A stretch of DNA of 64,000 nt. It comes from Candidatus Nitrososphaera evergladensis SR1 (GTDB lineage: Archaea; Thermoproteota; Nitrososphaeria; Nitrososphaerales; Nitrososphaeraceae). The stretch spans positions 2,666,001-2,730,000 of the forward strand of contig NZ_CP007174.1 in NCBI RefSeq assembly GCF_000730285.1, in the 5' to 3' direction. The notes beneath the pieces were generated by a model. That model saw nothing but the letters and a program-made list of their open reading frames with translations. It did no database searches and was not told the origin of the DNA. This document shows, piece after piece, positions 18,305 through 25,712 of the stretch (position 1 is its first letter; each line of letters opens with the position of its first letter). Made by a program: the position numbers and the translations under genes.

Positions 18305-18598
18305 ATGGAGCACATAATATTCCACCATAATGGAAAGGAGTATGCAGTCTATGATGCTCTGACGCTTGACGAGATCAAAACGATAATGAAAATGAGCGAC
18401 GAGCGGGACAGAAAGTTAAATCCGCTCAATTCCAAATCAACAAGAAAATATTTTGAAGACACGGACAAGATGGTGGCGGCAATACTGCGAAGGTGTTTTC
18501 GCATGACGGACAGCCAAATTTCAGACATTGAACAGAGCGAACGCCGAAGCCTCGCCAGCGCTTTTATACGATTTCTCAAATCTGCAAATGGTCTCTAG
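18305..18598 (+). CDS. Hypothetical 97-residue protein
   Basis: Starts MEHIIFHHNGKEYAVYDALT, a short beta start, followed by charged helices (TLDEIKTIMKMSDERDRKLN; MVAAILRRCFRMTDSQISDI). The arrangement is vaguely like phage tail-assembly chaperones, but no phage genes are near and I do not assert that. A TATA-like ATATAT lies at about 18256-18261. Confidence 0.55.
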   Translation: MEHIIFHHNGKEYAVYDALTLDEIKTIMKMSDERDRKLNPLNSKSTRKYFEDTDKMVAAILRRCFRMTDSQISDIEQSERRSLASAFIRFLKSANGL

Positions 18599-18754
18599 GA
18601 GCGCCCAATCTAGTCATACACGCAAGTCAGCGCTCAAATGTTAGATAAGTAGCGCAAGTAATCTCTTTCTTACTAACTTTCGTACTCGTTTAGGCCACGT
18701 ATATGTACATCGATATGCCAAGACCTACTACTTCTGACAGTGTGTGTGGAGCTA

Positions 18755-19171
18755 CTATGGACTCTTGCCAAAGCCCTCTGGATACTCAACCTTTTGCTTG
18801 CCTTTGAAGCTGCCTGCAACCTTTTTGCTCAATTCCAGCGCGCGTTTTGATTTCTGCGGATCAGTTGTTTTGAAGAACACCTGCAATGCGCGCAGTTCGC
18901 CTACGACCTTTTTTTCGCCAAGCTCTTTTGCGCGCTCAAATACTATCCGTTCTTGCTCGTCATTTGTACGGTTAAAGAAGCCAGATCCTCCCAGCGCGCC
19001 TTCCTCAAGGGGCGGGACGATTTTCGGCCCACGACCCTTTTTTCCGCGATCACGAGCCTTAAACGTTGAGGGCTTTACCCGCGATTTGCCAACTTTTACA
19101 GTCTTGCCGCCTCGCTTTGCGGTATATGCTTTTCTCGTATGTCCCTTTCGATGGATAGTTAATTTTGCCAT
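18755..19171 (-). CDS. Basic conserved protein
   Basis: 138 residues from ATG 19171 (start chosen at MAKLTIHRKGHTRKAY; 16 upstream residues are dropped). Very basic N-terminal half with KRGGKTVKVGKSRVKPSTF and GKKGRGPKIVPPLEEG, then two helices containing ERIVFERAKELGEKKVVGEL. It looks like a small nucleic-acid-binding protein; it recalls the DUF5771 family, by memory only. Tandem with two further minus-strand genes upstream. Confidence 0.65.
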   Translation of the reverse strand: MAKLTIHRKGHTRKAYTAKRGGKTVKVGKSRVKPSTFKARDRGKKGRGPKIVPPLEEGALGGSGFFNRTNDEQERIVFERAKELGEKKVVGELRALQVFFKTTDPQKSKRALELSKKVAGSFKGKQKVEYPEGFGKSP

Positions 19172-19211
19172 ATACCTATCCAAGTACAGTTTGCAATCAT
19201 GATACAAAAGA

Positions 19212-19442
19212 CTATCCAATATTTGCGTCTTTTTTTCTTGGAAGCTCCAAGCCGATTATACCCATCATAGAATCCCCTATCGGCTCAAATATTCTCCTTA
19301 GAGATTCTTCATCGTAGAATTGAGTGATTTCGCCGAGCTTTGCTTCAATTTTTTTCTGTTCAATTTTCAACAGAACGTATCTTGCAATGAGGGCCTTGAC
19401 TTCATCTGCCTTGTCTTGCTGTATCGGATGTTTTGAGCTCAT
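19212..19442 (-). CDS. 76-residue helical protein
   Basis: Start placed at ATG 19442 (MSSKHPIQQDKADEVKAL); the extra upstream codons lie in a CA-rich tract. The N-terminal half is a long heptad-like helix (LIARYVLLKIEQKKIEAKLG); the C-terminus is mixed. Probably oligomeric. Followed by the basic protein gene after 40 bases. Confidence 0.5.
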   Translation of the reverse strand: MSSKHPIQQDKADEVKALIARYVLLKIEQKKIEAKLGEITQFYDEESLRRIFEPIGDSMMGIIGLELPRKKDANIG

Positions 19443-19482
19443 GCACCATCTCACACACGCATACATACACGTCTCCAGAGCT

Positions 19483-19662
19483 CTATGGCGCGTTCTTTAG
19501 TATGACCACAGAGCCGTACGAAACCTGCAATTCATTAAGCGCATAAATCATCTGTTCCATCGGATCTAGGATCCCGTCTGTATTCTCGCAGATGAAAATA
19601 TTTAATTCCGGCCCTGAAAAAGGCTCTTGCTTTTCAATCAAGGAAGATTCCAATTTGTCCAT
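19483..19662 (-). CDS. 59-residue protein, too short for usual gene calls
   Basis: ATG 19662 to TAG at 19483. Sequence begins MDKLESSLIEKQEPFSGPEL, then a hydrophobic strand NIFICENTDGILDP, a helix MEQMIYALNELQ and a final strand SYGSVVILKNAP. The alternation looks like a real small alpha/beta domain. No family recognised. It heads the run of three small minus-strand genes. Confidence 0.5.
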   Translation of the reverse strand: MDKLESSLIEKQEPFSGPELNIFICENTDGILDPMEQMIYALNELQVSYGSVVILKNAP

Positions 19663-19820
19663 GTTGTCAGCCGGCCTTGTTTCCTAAGAGATGGCATTTA
19701 AATCGTGTCCAGATTCCATGAAATGAGAATGACGATTTGCTAGCTTATGGATGGTGTGCATATGTGTACGTCAAACCACAAAGCCAACGCTACATCATAG
19801 GCGGAGGAAAAGTGCTTGTG

Positions 19821-20303
19821 TCACGCGGCGTCATGGCCGTACGTGGCGCGGCCGCCGTCGTCATTATCATTATTCTTCAATGTGCTTGATCCTGTCTTTT
19901 CGACAAGCTGGCATATTATGCAGTGCGGGTCTGGATTAACCAACTTTGAATCTAATTCATGATGCTTGACGTGATTCTCGTACGGCAAAAAGAACGATTC
20001 TTCAAAGCTGTGGTTCATCTTGTTTCTTCCCAATTCCAAGAATGGCTCGATGTCTGGAAATTCTCCAAACTTTTCCTCATAAGATTTTGCAATTTGTTCT
20101 TTTTGTTTTTTGGTCAAGCTGTCATCATAGGCTATTGCAAGAATGGCTGAAGCTGTCTGCCAGTTCTTTATTCCCAGTTCAATCAATTGTAGCATTTTGA
20201 CAAAATTCCTGTTGGATGATGCCCTGATCTTTTCAAGCTCTTCGCCTATGGGCAGAAAAAAATCCCGCCCGTTGTTTTCATCTTCTTCATCATTGTCAAT
20301 CAT
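19821..20303 (-). CDS. Protein co-transcribed with DtxR regulator
   Basis: 160 residues, helical, acidic at both ends. Contains LPIGEELEKIRASSNRNF, a helix MLQLIELGIKNWQTASAILA, and a C-terminal segment NPDPHCIICQLVEKTG whose H-C-x2-C could bind metal. Its ATG overlaps the end of the DtxR-family gene by 8 bases, so the two are translationally coupled. A role in iron or manganese response is inferred from that alone. Confidence 0.65.
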   Translation of the reverse strand: MIDNDEEDENNGRDFFLPIGEELEKIRASSNRNFVKMLQLIELGIKNWQTASAILAIAYDDSLTKKQKEQIAKSYEEKFGEFPDIEPFLELGRNKMNHSFEESFFLPYENHVKHHELDSKLVNPDPHCIICQLVEKTGSSTLKNNDNDDGGRATYGHDAA

Positions 20304-20754
20304 ACGGGCAACATCTCCCTCGGGGGATGCTGTGGCCGTGCGGGCATTGCCGGGGATGGTTCAAGAGGGTGCACAAGGCCTCGGTGAAAATATCCTTCAT
20401 ATGGTGCTCTATCCCGCAGACCATCTCCTCGTCGACCTCTATCTTTAGTGCATCATTCATGAGCACTTCCAGTAGCCGGGTATTTCTTATCATCTGTTTT
20501 CCAACACGTTCCCCCTCTGGAGTGATCCCTACCTCTTGTGATGTGTATTTCACAAGATTCAAACCGGCCAGCTTTTTGAGCATCTGTATCACGGATGGTT
20601 GCCGCACGTTCAACAGTTTTGCAATGGAACTTACCCTGACCTCTTCTTCCCTTTCAGCAATGTACCAGATTGCTTTCAGGTACATTTCAACGTGCTCCGA
20701 CTCGGCCGTTCCAACATAGAGCTTTTCTTCCGAGCTGTCTTCTTCCCTTGTCAC
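20296..20754 (-). CDS. DtxR/MntR-family metal-dependent repressor
   Basis: 152 residues from GTG 20754. Winged helix (about 15-80: VEMYLKAIWYIAER, VSSIAKLLNVRQPSVIQMLKKL, a recognition-helix pattern) and the dimerisation/metal domain (about 85-150) with MVCGIEHHMKDIFTEAL and NHPRQCPHGHSIPRG. The C, E and H residues match DtxR metal ligands. There is no SH3-like third domain, so it is the short MntR/archaeal form. It is divergent from the ferritin-like gene, and a palindromic operator lies between them. Confidence 0.9.
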   Translation of the reverse strand: MTREEDSSEEKLYVGTAESEHVEMYLKAIWYIAEREEEVRVSSIAKLLNVRQPSVIQMLKKLAGLNLVKYTSQEVGITPEGERVGKQMIRNTRLLEVLMNDALKIEVDEEMVCGIEHHMKDIFTEALCTLLNHPRQCPHGHSIPRGRCCPYD

Positions 20755-20933
20755 AATAACAACAACCTCCTTCTACTACTACCCGGTTCACGCGCATTTG
20801 GCATCTTTTATGCTCAATTCATTTGATGCATTTAGCGTCATGCACGTTTCTCGCATTTGAGAATAAGAAATAATGTGTATTACAACTAACATTCTATTAT
20901 TTTCTTAGCGATGACCATAATATGATAAAATTC

Positions 20934-20949
20934 ATTAGGTATGCCTAAT
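20934..20949. promoter_or_regulatory. Palindromic DtxR-type operator
   Basis: Perfect 6-bp arms ATTAGG and CCTAAT around TATG, i.e. TTAGG-N4-CCTAA, which resembles boxes of DtxR/IdeR/MDR1-type regulators. It ends 13 bases before the TATA box of the ferritin-like gene, in the region shared with the divergent DtxR-family gene. Confidence 0.75.
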
Positions 20950-20962
20950 TTCTTGTATTATT

Positions 20963-20970
20963 CTTAAATA
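20963..20970 (+). promoter_or_regulatory. TATA box of ferritin-like gene
   Basis: CTTAAATA centred 27 nt before ATG 20994, which argues for the shorter start of the ferritin-like protein and a leaderless message. Confidence 0.6.
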
Positions 20971-20993
20971 CACGAAAGATGATCAAAACCAGC

Positions 20994-21488
20994 ATGGGAA
21001 AAAAATCATTAGAAATAGCGGGTCCCGGCGTCGATGGCACTGTTGCAATGCTGCATAAAGCATATGCTTTTGAAATGTCGACCTTTCATTACTTCCAGTA
21101 CGTAGCCAACAACATAGAGGGCTTGGGGGTTTTGCACGAGGACTTTTTTGATGAGAGAGCCGAAGAAGAACTTGGCCATGCTGAAGAAGTTAACGAAAGA
21201 CTGATGGAACTTGGAACCAACCCGACAGACGATCCTGCCAGATGGGAGCAAGAAAGCGGCGTGGGCAAGCTAGAGCCAAAAAGGTACCTTTCCCTTAGAA
21301 GCGCAATTGAAAAGGCACTTGAGTTTGAGAGAGTCGCAATCGGGCTGTACAACGACTTGGCCAACGCCACAAAAGACAAGGATCACGGAACATACCAACT
21401 TGCACTGAAATTGCTGCATGACGAACTGGAAGACGAGCAAACGATGGAAGACATACTGGCAAGGCTCGAGATTCAGGATAGAAGGTAG
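20994..21488 (+). CDS. Ferritin-like diiron protein (DPS-like/bacterioferritin-type)
   Basis: 164 residues forming a four-helix ferritin-like bundle. Helix A has AYAFEMSTFHYFQYV; helix B has ERAEEELGHAEEVNERL with the E-x2-H pair; later helices have EFERVAIGLYNDL and LLHDELEDEQTMEDIL, giving a full diiron ligand set (E, E-x2-H, E, E, E). Expected to oxidise and store iron or detoxify peroxide. ATG 20994 is preferred over 20979 because of the TATA spacing. The DtxR-type operator directly upstream suggests metal-dependent control. Confidence 0.85.
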   Translation: MGKKSLEIAGPGVDGTVAMLHKAYAFEMSTFHYFQYVANNIEGLGVLHEDFFDERAEEELGHAEEVNERLMELGTNPTDDPARWEQESGVGKLEPKRYLSLRSAIEKALEFERVAIGLYNDLANATKDKDHGTYQLALKLLHDELEDEQTMEDILARLEIQDRR

Positions 21489-21518
21489 AAAAAACAAAAG
21501 TATTGAGGGAAGCTGCGG

Positions 21519-21725
21519 CTAACGCAGCAGGCCCTTTCTCCTTCTCTTTACCATAATTGCACTACTGCTTCTTGGCATCACTCTTGCCTTTGTCAGTTTT
21601 GTTCCACACTGGGAACATTGACCTTCAAAAACAGCCCTGTTGTTGGCAAGCCTTGCATATTTTCCGTCAATAATGTCGACGTTTGTTTTGCATTTGGTGC
21701 AGTATGTTTGTTTTGCGGCTATCAT
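21519..21725 (-). CDS. DUF5679 zinc-ribbon protein
   Basis: 68 residues. Begins MIAAKQTYCTKCKTNVDI, then a beta turn and CSQCGTKLTKARVMP: two CxxC knuckles about 25 apart, the DUF5679 pattern, followed by a basic tail (VKRRRKGLLR). Function of the family is unknown; nucleic-acid or ribosome association is plausible. Convergent with the ferritin-like gene. Confidence 0.75.
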   Translation of the reverse strand: MIAAKQTYCTKCKTNVDIIDGKYARLANNRAVFEGQCSQCGTKLTKARVMPRSSSAIMVKRRRKGLLR

Positions 21726-21751
21726 TTTTTGTGCGGCGCCTCGCTAACTCT

Positions 21752-21961
21752 TTAATTGTGACGGCGACGTTTCTTATCTTCTTTGCCTTTCTCTTTTCCT
21801 TTGTATCTGTGGTGATTATCTTCTCCTTCTTCTTTGTTTTTGAATTCGAGTTCGCCTATCTTGAATCCTAATTCCTTTACATGTTTTGTTATTTCTGAAA
21901 CCTTGTTCATGACAGCTGATTCATCGTCCTCGTTGATGTACATCTCTAATTCCACTTTCAT
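21752..21961 (-). CDS. 69-residue charged protein
   Basis: The N-terminal 45 residues form a beta-alpha-beta pattern (VELEMYINEDDESAV, MNKVSEITKHVKELG, KIGELEFKN) and the tail is Lys/Arg/Glu-rich (KGKEKGKEDKKRRRHN). No family recognised. Tandem with the DUF5679 gene, 26 bases upstream of it. Confidence 0.55.
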   Translation of the reverse strand: MKVELEMYINEDDESAVMNKVSEITKHVKELGFKIGELEFKNKEEGEDNHHRYKGKEKGKEDKKRRRHN

Positions 21962-22066
21962 ACAAGGTCAGAATCATTCGCAGCTGGTATTTAATCCGTC
22001 GACAAAATCATCAGATGAAATAAAATCATTATTATGTTGGAAATGGGCTGATCTCGATTCACCATC

Positions 22067-22210
22067 TTAAACCGGCTTGTAGGCCACGCCGCCGGTTCCC
22101 AACAGTTGGCCGTCAAAAATCTCCAAGATCAGCTTAGAAAGAGAAACGCCTTTTCATTCTGCAAATACCGTATACGCGGACCGATACGGCCAGGACTGGC
22201 AACATAAAAC
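22067..22210 (-). pseudogene. C-terminal relic of a gene with a frameshift
   Basis: On the minus strand one frame reads KLILEIFDGQLLGTGGVAYK-PV and stops at 22067. The neighbouring frame just upstream reads SPGRIGPRIRYLQNEKAFLF before stopping. Both look protein-like and join if one base is changed near 22147. No start codon or 5' portion remains. Family not identified. The gap between the 69-residue gene and the secreted-protein gene otherwise holds nothing. Confidence 0.35.
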
Positions 22211-22226
22211 AAAAGAGGATCGCCTG

Positions 22227-22862
22227 TCAGCGCCCTTCCTGTTCTCTTTCGATGTCTGCATCTTCTGCAGGCGTGATGTTTGTTATGCAGACCGCCTTGA
22301 GCGTGCCTCCATCGAACTTTAGGTCCATCGCGAAGGACACGATCTGCTGAGGGCTCGCACCCGGAGCTAACGTGAGAGGGTCTTTTGTCATGGCGCTTGT
22401 CCCCTCAAGCAAGAATGGAATATCGTCAAGAACGACCCTGCTCTCCCTTACTTGTATTTCTCCCGGAGATTCCATTGTAATGTCTACAACCTCAAGATTA
22501 TCCCCACAGCGGCCCGACACATTCTTGTCGAGCTTTACAAAGTGGTTATGCCATACTGGATCGCTGGCGTCCCTTTGCAGTTCGCTGTCAAGAACGCCTG
22601 CGTGGGTGGTGGAGACTATGATTCCTTCGTTGCCTGCGCCTGTCAATATTCCATAACCATAGGCGCTTTGCCCATCCTGCGGAATTATGCCGCTTGTTTC
22701 CAGCCTTGCATCGACCGTGCTTTCATCTACCTGCACTTTTGCGTTTTCCAACGTAAAGTAGTCGCTTACCGCCGAGGCCAGTAGAGGCGACAGCAAAAGC
22801 GATGACGCTAGGCTTGCTCCTGCAAGAGCGAGGTGGTAGTAGTAGTGTTGTTGTATGAACAT
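22227..22862 (-). CDS. Secreted or membrane-anchored beta-rich protein
   Basis: 211 residues from ATG 22862 (ATG 22880 is an alternative start six codons upstream). Signal segment YYYHLALAGASLASSLLLSPLLASAV, then a beta-rich extracellular domain with three cysteines (one pair likely disulfide: SGRCGDNL and LKAVCITN). Similar repeat-free Thaumarchaeota secreted proteins are common; function unknown. The C-terminus is acidic/polar (EDADIEREQEGR). Confidence 0.65.
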   Translation of the reverse strand: MFIQQHYYYHLALAGASLASSLLLSPLLASAVSDYFTLENAKVQVDESTVDARLETSGIIPQDGQSAYGYGILTGAGNEGIIVSTTHAGVLDSELQRDASDPVWHNHFVKLDKNVSGRCGDNLEVVDITMESPGEIQVRESRVVLDDIPFLLEGTSAMTKDPLTLAPGASPQQIVSFAMDLKFDGGTLKAVCITNITPAEDADIEREQEGR

Positions 22863-23062
22863 AGTCACATATACACGCAAAAGCCTGCAAATCTAACGGT
22901 TCTTGCGTTTCTCATTTTCTGAGATGAGAACTGAAAATACATACGCGCATTCCCTTCCGCGGCAAAATAGGAAGAGAGAGAGAGAGGGGACTGTTGTTGT
23001 TTTGACCCATGTACAAGACGGCTCCAAAAAAACATTTTTTATCAAACGCGCACCAGAACTAT

Positions 23063-24016
23063 ATGCATATGTTGTTAAGAGAGGTGGAGAAGGCGGTAGT
23101 CACCTGCCTGGTTGACAACAACGTAGATGTACTATTGCCAAATACCAAAGTGGCACAGCGGCCCTCTCTGGCAGAAAACTGGTACGAGCAGCCGCTAATT
23201 GCAGAACATGGCTTTTCTGCAGCCATAACAGTGGTAGAATCTAGTAATTGGAAAGAACGCAGAATACTGCTTGATTCAGGTCTGGACCCGCTGGCCGCTG
23301 CCTACAATGCAGACGTGCTTGGCTTTGATCTATCCACCTGCGAGCTGGTTATTTCAAGCCACGGGCACATCGACCACGCAGGAGGTTTGCTCAATATCAG
23401 AAGGAAGATGAACGCAGAACAAAAGATCCCCTTGGTCCTTCATAAAGACGCTTTTAGGAACAGGATGGTCAAGTTCCAGGACGGCAGGACAATAAACCTG
23501 CCGGCTCCAAAAAGGTCTCTTTTGGCAGGGGCAGGCTATGAAATCACTGAAAAGCATTCACGAAGCACATGGCTTGACGACAGCATCCTAGTCACGGGAG
23601 AAATAGCGCGAACAAATAACTTTGAGAAAGGTTTTCCAAACCATTATTCCGAAGCAGAGGATGGAGAGATGGAAAATGATCCGTTGATCAAAGATGATCA
23701 GGCCGTTATATTAAATGTCAAAGGCAAGGGACTCGTGGTCATTACAGGCTGTGGACATGCGGGAATAATAAACACCCTGAACTTTGCAAAAGAATTGACT
23801 GGACAGGACACCATCTATGCCGTGATTGGAGGGATGCACCTGACTGGATCACTCTTTGAGCCAGTAATTCCCAAGACAGTAGATGAATTGGAGAAGTTGA
23901 GCCCCACGTTCGTTGTGCCTTGTCATTGCTCTGGCCTGAAAGCCGCAAATGAAATAGCCGCAAAGATGCCTCACGCATTTACGCAAAACAGCGTCGGAAC
24001 CAGCTATGTCTTTTAG
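23063..24016 (+). CDS. Metallo-beta-lactamase-fold hydrolase, COG1237 type
   Basis: 317 residues from ATG 23063. Metal-binding motifs are intact: HGHIDHAGG (HxHxDH) near 96, TGCGHAGI near 230, GGMHLTGS near 257 and CHCSG near 292. The order and the GCGHAGI motif are those of COG1237, a family including an archaeal enzyme annotated as dihydropterin-ribofuranosylaminobenzene phosphate synthase. With folP-like and mptE genes in the same window a pterin role is conceivable, but COG1237 is broad and they are 15 kb apart. An (AG)7 tract lies upstream at about 22973. Confidence 0.82.
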   Translation: MHMLLREVEKAVVTCLVDNNVDVLLPNTKVAQRPSLAENWYEQPLIAEHGFSAAITVVESSNWKERRILLDSGLDPLAAAYNADVLGFDLSTCELVISSHGHIDHAGGLLNIRRKMNAEQKIPLVLHKDAFRNRMVKFQDGRTINLPAPKRSLLAGAGYEITEKHSRSTWLDDSILVTGEIARTNNFEKGFPNHYSEAEDGEMENDPLIKDDQAVILNVKGKGLVVITGCGHAGIINTLNFAKELTGQDTIYAVIGGMHLTGSLFEPVIPKTVDELEKLSPTFVVPCHCSGLKAANEIAAKMPHAFTQNSVGTSYVF

Positions 24017-24161
24017 AAAATATCCTTTGCCCTACTCAATCGAGACTGGAAACAGGCCATCAGCTGCAGAGCATGTGAATCAGGAGCATCGGCCTAGACT
24101 AGACAACCACCACTATACCATAGCCTCTCCCGTGGCCCTCGACAAGGGTTGTTGTTGGTTG

Positions 24162-24180
24162 CGCTGCAGAATTTGCAGCG
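24162..24180. terminator. Hairpin downstream of MBL gene
   Basis: Seven-bp perfect arms CGCTGCA/TGCAGCG around GAATT, 146 bases after the MBL stop. No T-run follows, so transcription-end function is only a guess. Confidence 0.35.
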
Positions 24181-24489
24181 AATGTGTATGTGTACGTATA
24201 TCTCATGCTATGCATACCCGAATATCTTGTTGCAGGCAAGGCTGAGTCTTGCCGATAGTCCTGGATTCACCTAGATGCCAATAGCTTCGTCAGCAGGTGA
24301 TCTCCTTGATGATAAGAGAATTACCTAGAATGTTTCTAAAGGTCAAAACCATTAGAATTATCTGTCCATGTATACTATAACCGGCTGCAGAGCAAGCTTT
24401 AGACTGCTCACCGTATCATCTGTACATCGAGAAGATCTCTGAAAAGTATGCGCTCTAGCATCATCATTCAGAATGCTTATAACCAGTGC

Positions 24490-24519
24490 AAAAAGCCAAA
24501 TTTTTGCAAACGGCTTTTT
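24490..24519. repeat. 8-bp-arm hairpin upstream of three-gene operon
   Basis: AAAAAGCC (24490-24497) and GGCTTTTT (24512-24519) around a 14-base loop. The right arm ends in five T, so read on the plus strand it resembles a terminator insulating the operon that begins 90 bases later. Confidence 0.45.
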
Positions 24520-24546
24520 ATGTGTGTATATATCAATGCCACTAGG

Positions 24547-24568
24547 AAATGGCACATAAAATGGCACA
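24547..24568 (+). repeat. Paired direct repeat upstream of TATA box
   Basis: AAATGGCACA occurs at 24547-24556 and 24559-24568, 12 bases start to start. It lies 6-27 bases upstream of the TATA box, where an archaeal regulator would bind. TGCCA at 24537-24541 is complementary to the TGGCA inside the first copy, giving a partial inverted repeat. Confidence 0.5.
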
Positions 24569-24573
24569 CTTCA

Positions 24574-24580
24574 TTTTATA
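24574..24580 (+). promoter_or_regulatory. TATA box of the NTPase-ABC-M14 operon
   Basis: TTTTATA centred 32 nt before ATG 24609, consistent with a near-leaderless transcript. Confidence 0.55.
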
Positions 24581-24608
24581 GCTGCAAAATCATATTTTTT
24601 TGAGCCTA

Positions 24609-25712
24609 ATGTACTCTCCTCCTCAAAAGGCAATTCTCAATTACGGCAGCCAAACAACAGAGACATCATCGTCGTCGTCTGCATCCGAGATAAAGTGGTC
24701 TTGGGCTTGCAGGATACTTGAAAACGGCAGCAGCTACGGTCTTGACGAAAATGTTTCAAATGTTGCGCCAAAAGCAGGCGACCTTGCGCTTGTAAAAGTA
24801 GATCGAATTGGTTATCACAATTCAATCATAACTGCAAACAACAGAAAATTGCGGATCTACCCCGGCGATCTCCTTGTGGGAGTGTTCGGAAACAGGTATG
24901 CCACCGACGCCCTTGAAGGCGAACTTTTTGGAGTTCAAGACCTCAGCATACTGACTGCAGGAGGCATGATTGGGACTGTAAAATCCCGGCATAAGGAATT
25001 TGGCAGGCCCACCAGCGTTACTTTTGTCGGTTTTCTAAAGAACAAGAAAGGCCTCAAGGTGAATCTTAAGGAACTGGGGTTTCATTTATCGCGCCCAAAA
25101 GGCGCATTGAAGAACATAATCATAATAGTCGGCACAGGAATGAACGCAGGAAAAACGACTGCCGCAAGGATACTCGTAAAAAGCCTCTCGGATCAGGGGT
25201 TGAAGGTGGCAGCCTGCAAACTCACAGGGAGTGTGTCGAACCGGGACCAGGACGAACTAAGATCCGCGTACGCAAGGACTATCATAGATTTCAGCGACTA
25301 TGGGTTCCCGTCTACTTACCTTTGCACCAAAAAAGAGCTGTTTGACCTCTTTGACACCATGGTGGCAGATTTGGAAAAGACAAACCCCGACGTGGTCATA
25401 ATGGAAATCGCGGACGGAATACTGCAAAGAGAAACTGCCATTCTTCTTGCAGAGCAATCCGTAAAAGGCATGATAAAAGGAATAATACTTGCGGCAGACA
25501 GCGCGCCTGCCGCACTTTACGCCGCCGAAAAGATAGAGGAAATGGGCCACAAAGTGATCGCAGTATCGGGCGCGATCACGTCGTCGCCGTTGTTCGTAAA
25601 AGAATTTGAAGAGAACAGCCGCATTCCAGTCTATGCGTCTGTCGATACCGGAAAAGAGCTTGCAGATGCCGTCATGAAGTTCATCGGGGACAGCAGCAAC
25701 TCATCATCATGA
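24609..25712 (+). CDS. P-loop NTPase related to the DUF1611/dethiobiotin-synthetase group
   Basis: 367 residues. The N-terminal 120 residues form a beta-rich domain (DLALVKVDRIGYHNSIITAN; LLVGVFGNRYATDALEGEL). The C-terminal NTPase has Walker A VGTGMNAGKTTAA near 174, KLTGS, DFSDYGFPSTYL, VVIMEIADGILQRETA (Walker-B-like) and VIAVSGAITSSPL. The fold resembles dethiobiotin synthetase/MobB, enzymes that activate a carboxylate or bind nucleotide. Substrate unknown. Its stop overlaps the ABC-transporter start by 4 bases. ATG 24609 is preferred to TTG 24600. Confidence 0.75.
   Translation: MYSPPQKAILNYGSQTTETSSSSSASEIKWSWACRILENGSSYGLDENVSNVAPKAGDLALVKVDRIGYHNSIITANNRKLRIYPGDLLVGVFGNRYATDALEGELFGVQDLSILTAGGMIGTVKSRHKEFGRPTSVTFVGFLKNKKGLKVNLKELGFHLSRPKGALKNIIIIVGTGMNAGKTTAARILVKSLSDQGLKVAACKLTGSVSNRDQDELRSAYARTIIDFSDYGFPSTYLCTKKELFDLFDTMVADLEKTNPDVVIMEIADGILQRETAILLAEQSVKGMIKGIILAADSAPAALYAAEKIEEMGHKVIAVSGAITSSPLFVKEFEENSRIPVYASVDTGKELADAVMKFIGDSSNSSS

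Larger units (their letters stand above)
24017..24608. other. 592-base intergenic region rich in hairpins
   Basis: No convincing gene on either strand (short frames at 24006-24245 and 24358-24567 show no domain). It holds three hairpins: 24162-24180; 24235-24253 (GGCAAG/CTTGCC); and 24490-24519. TG-rich tracts lie near 24183 and 24522, and a promoter with paired repeats precedes the operon at 24609. It probably contains the end of the MBL transcript and control elements of the operon. Confidence 0.5.

Noticed and set aside
24006-24245. 79-residue frame after the MBL gene
   Set aside because: Contains the hairpin and TG tract and shows no protein-like pattern.
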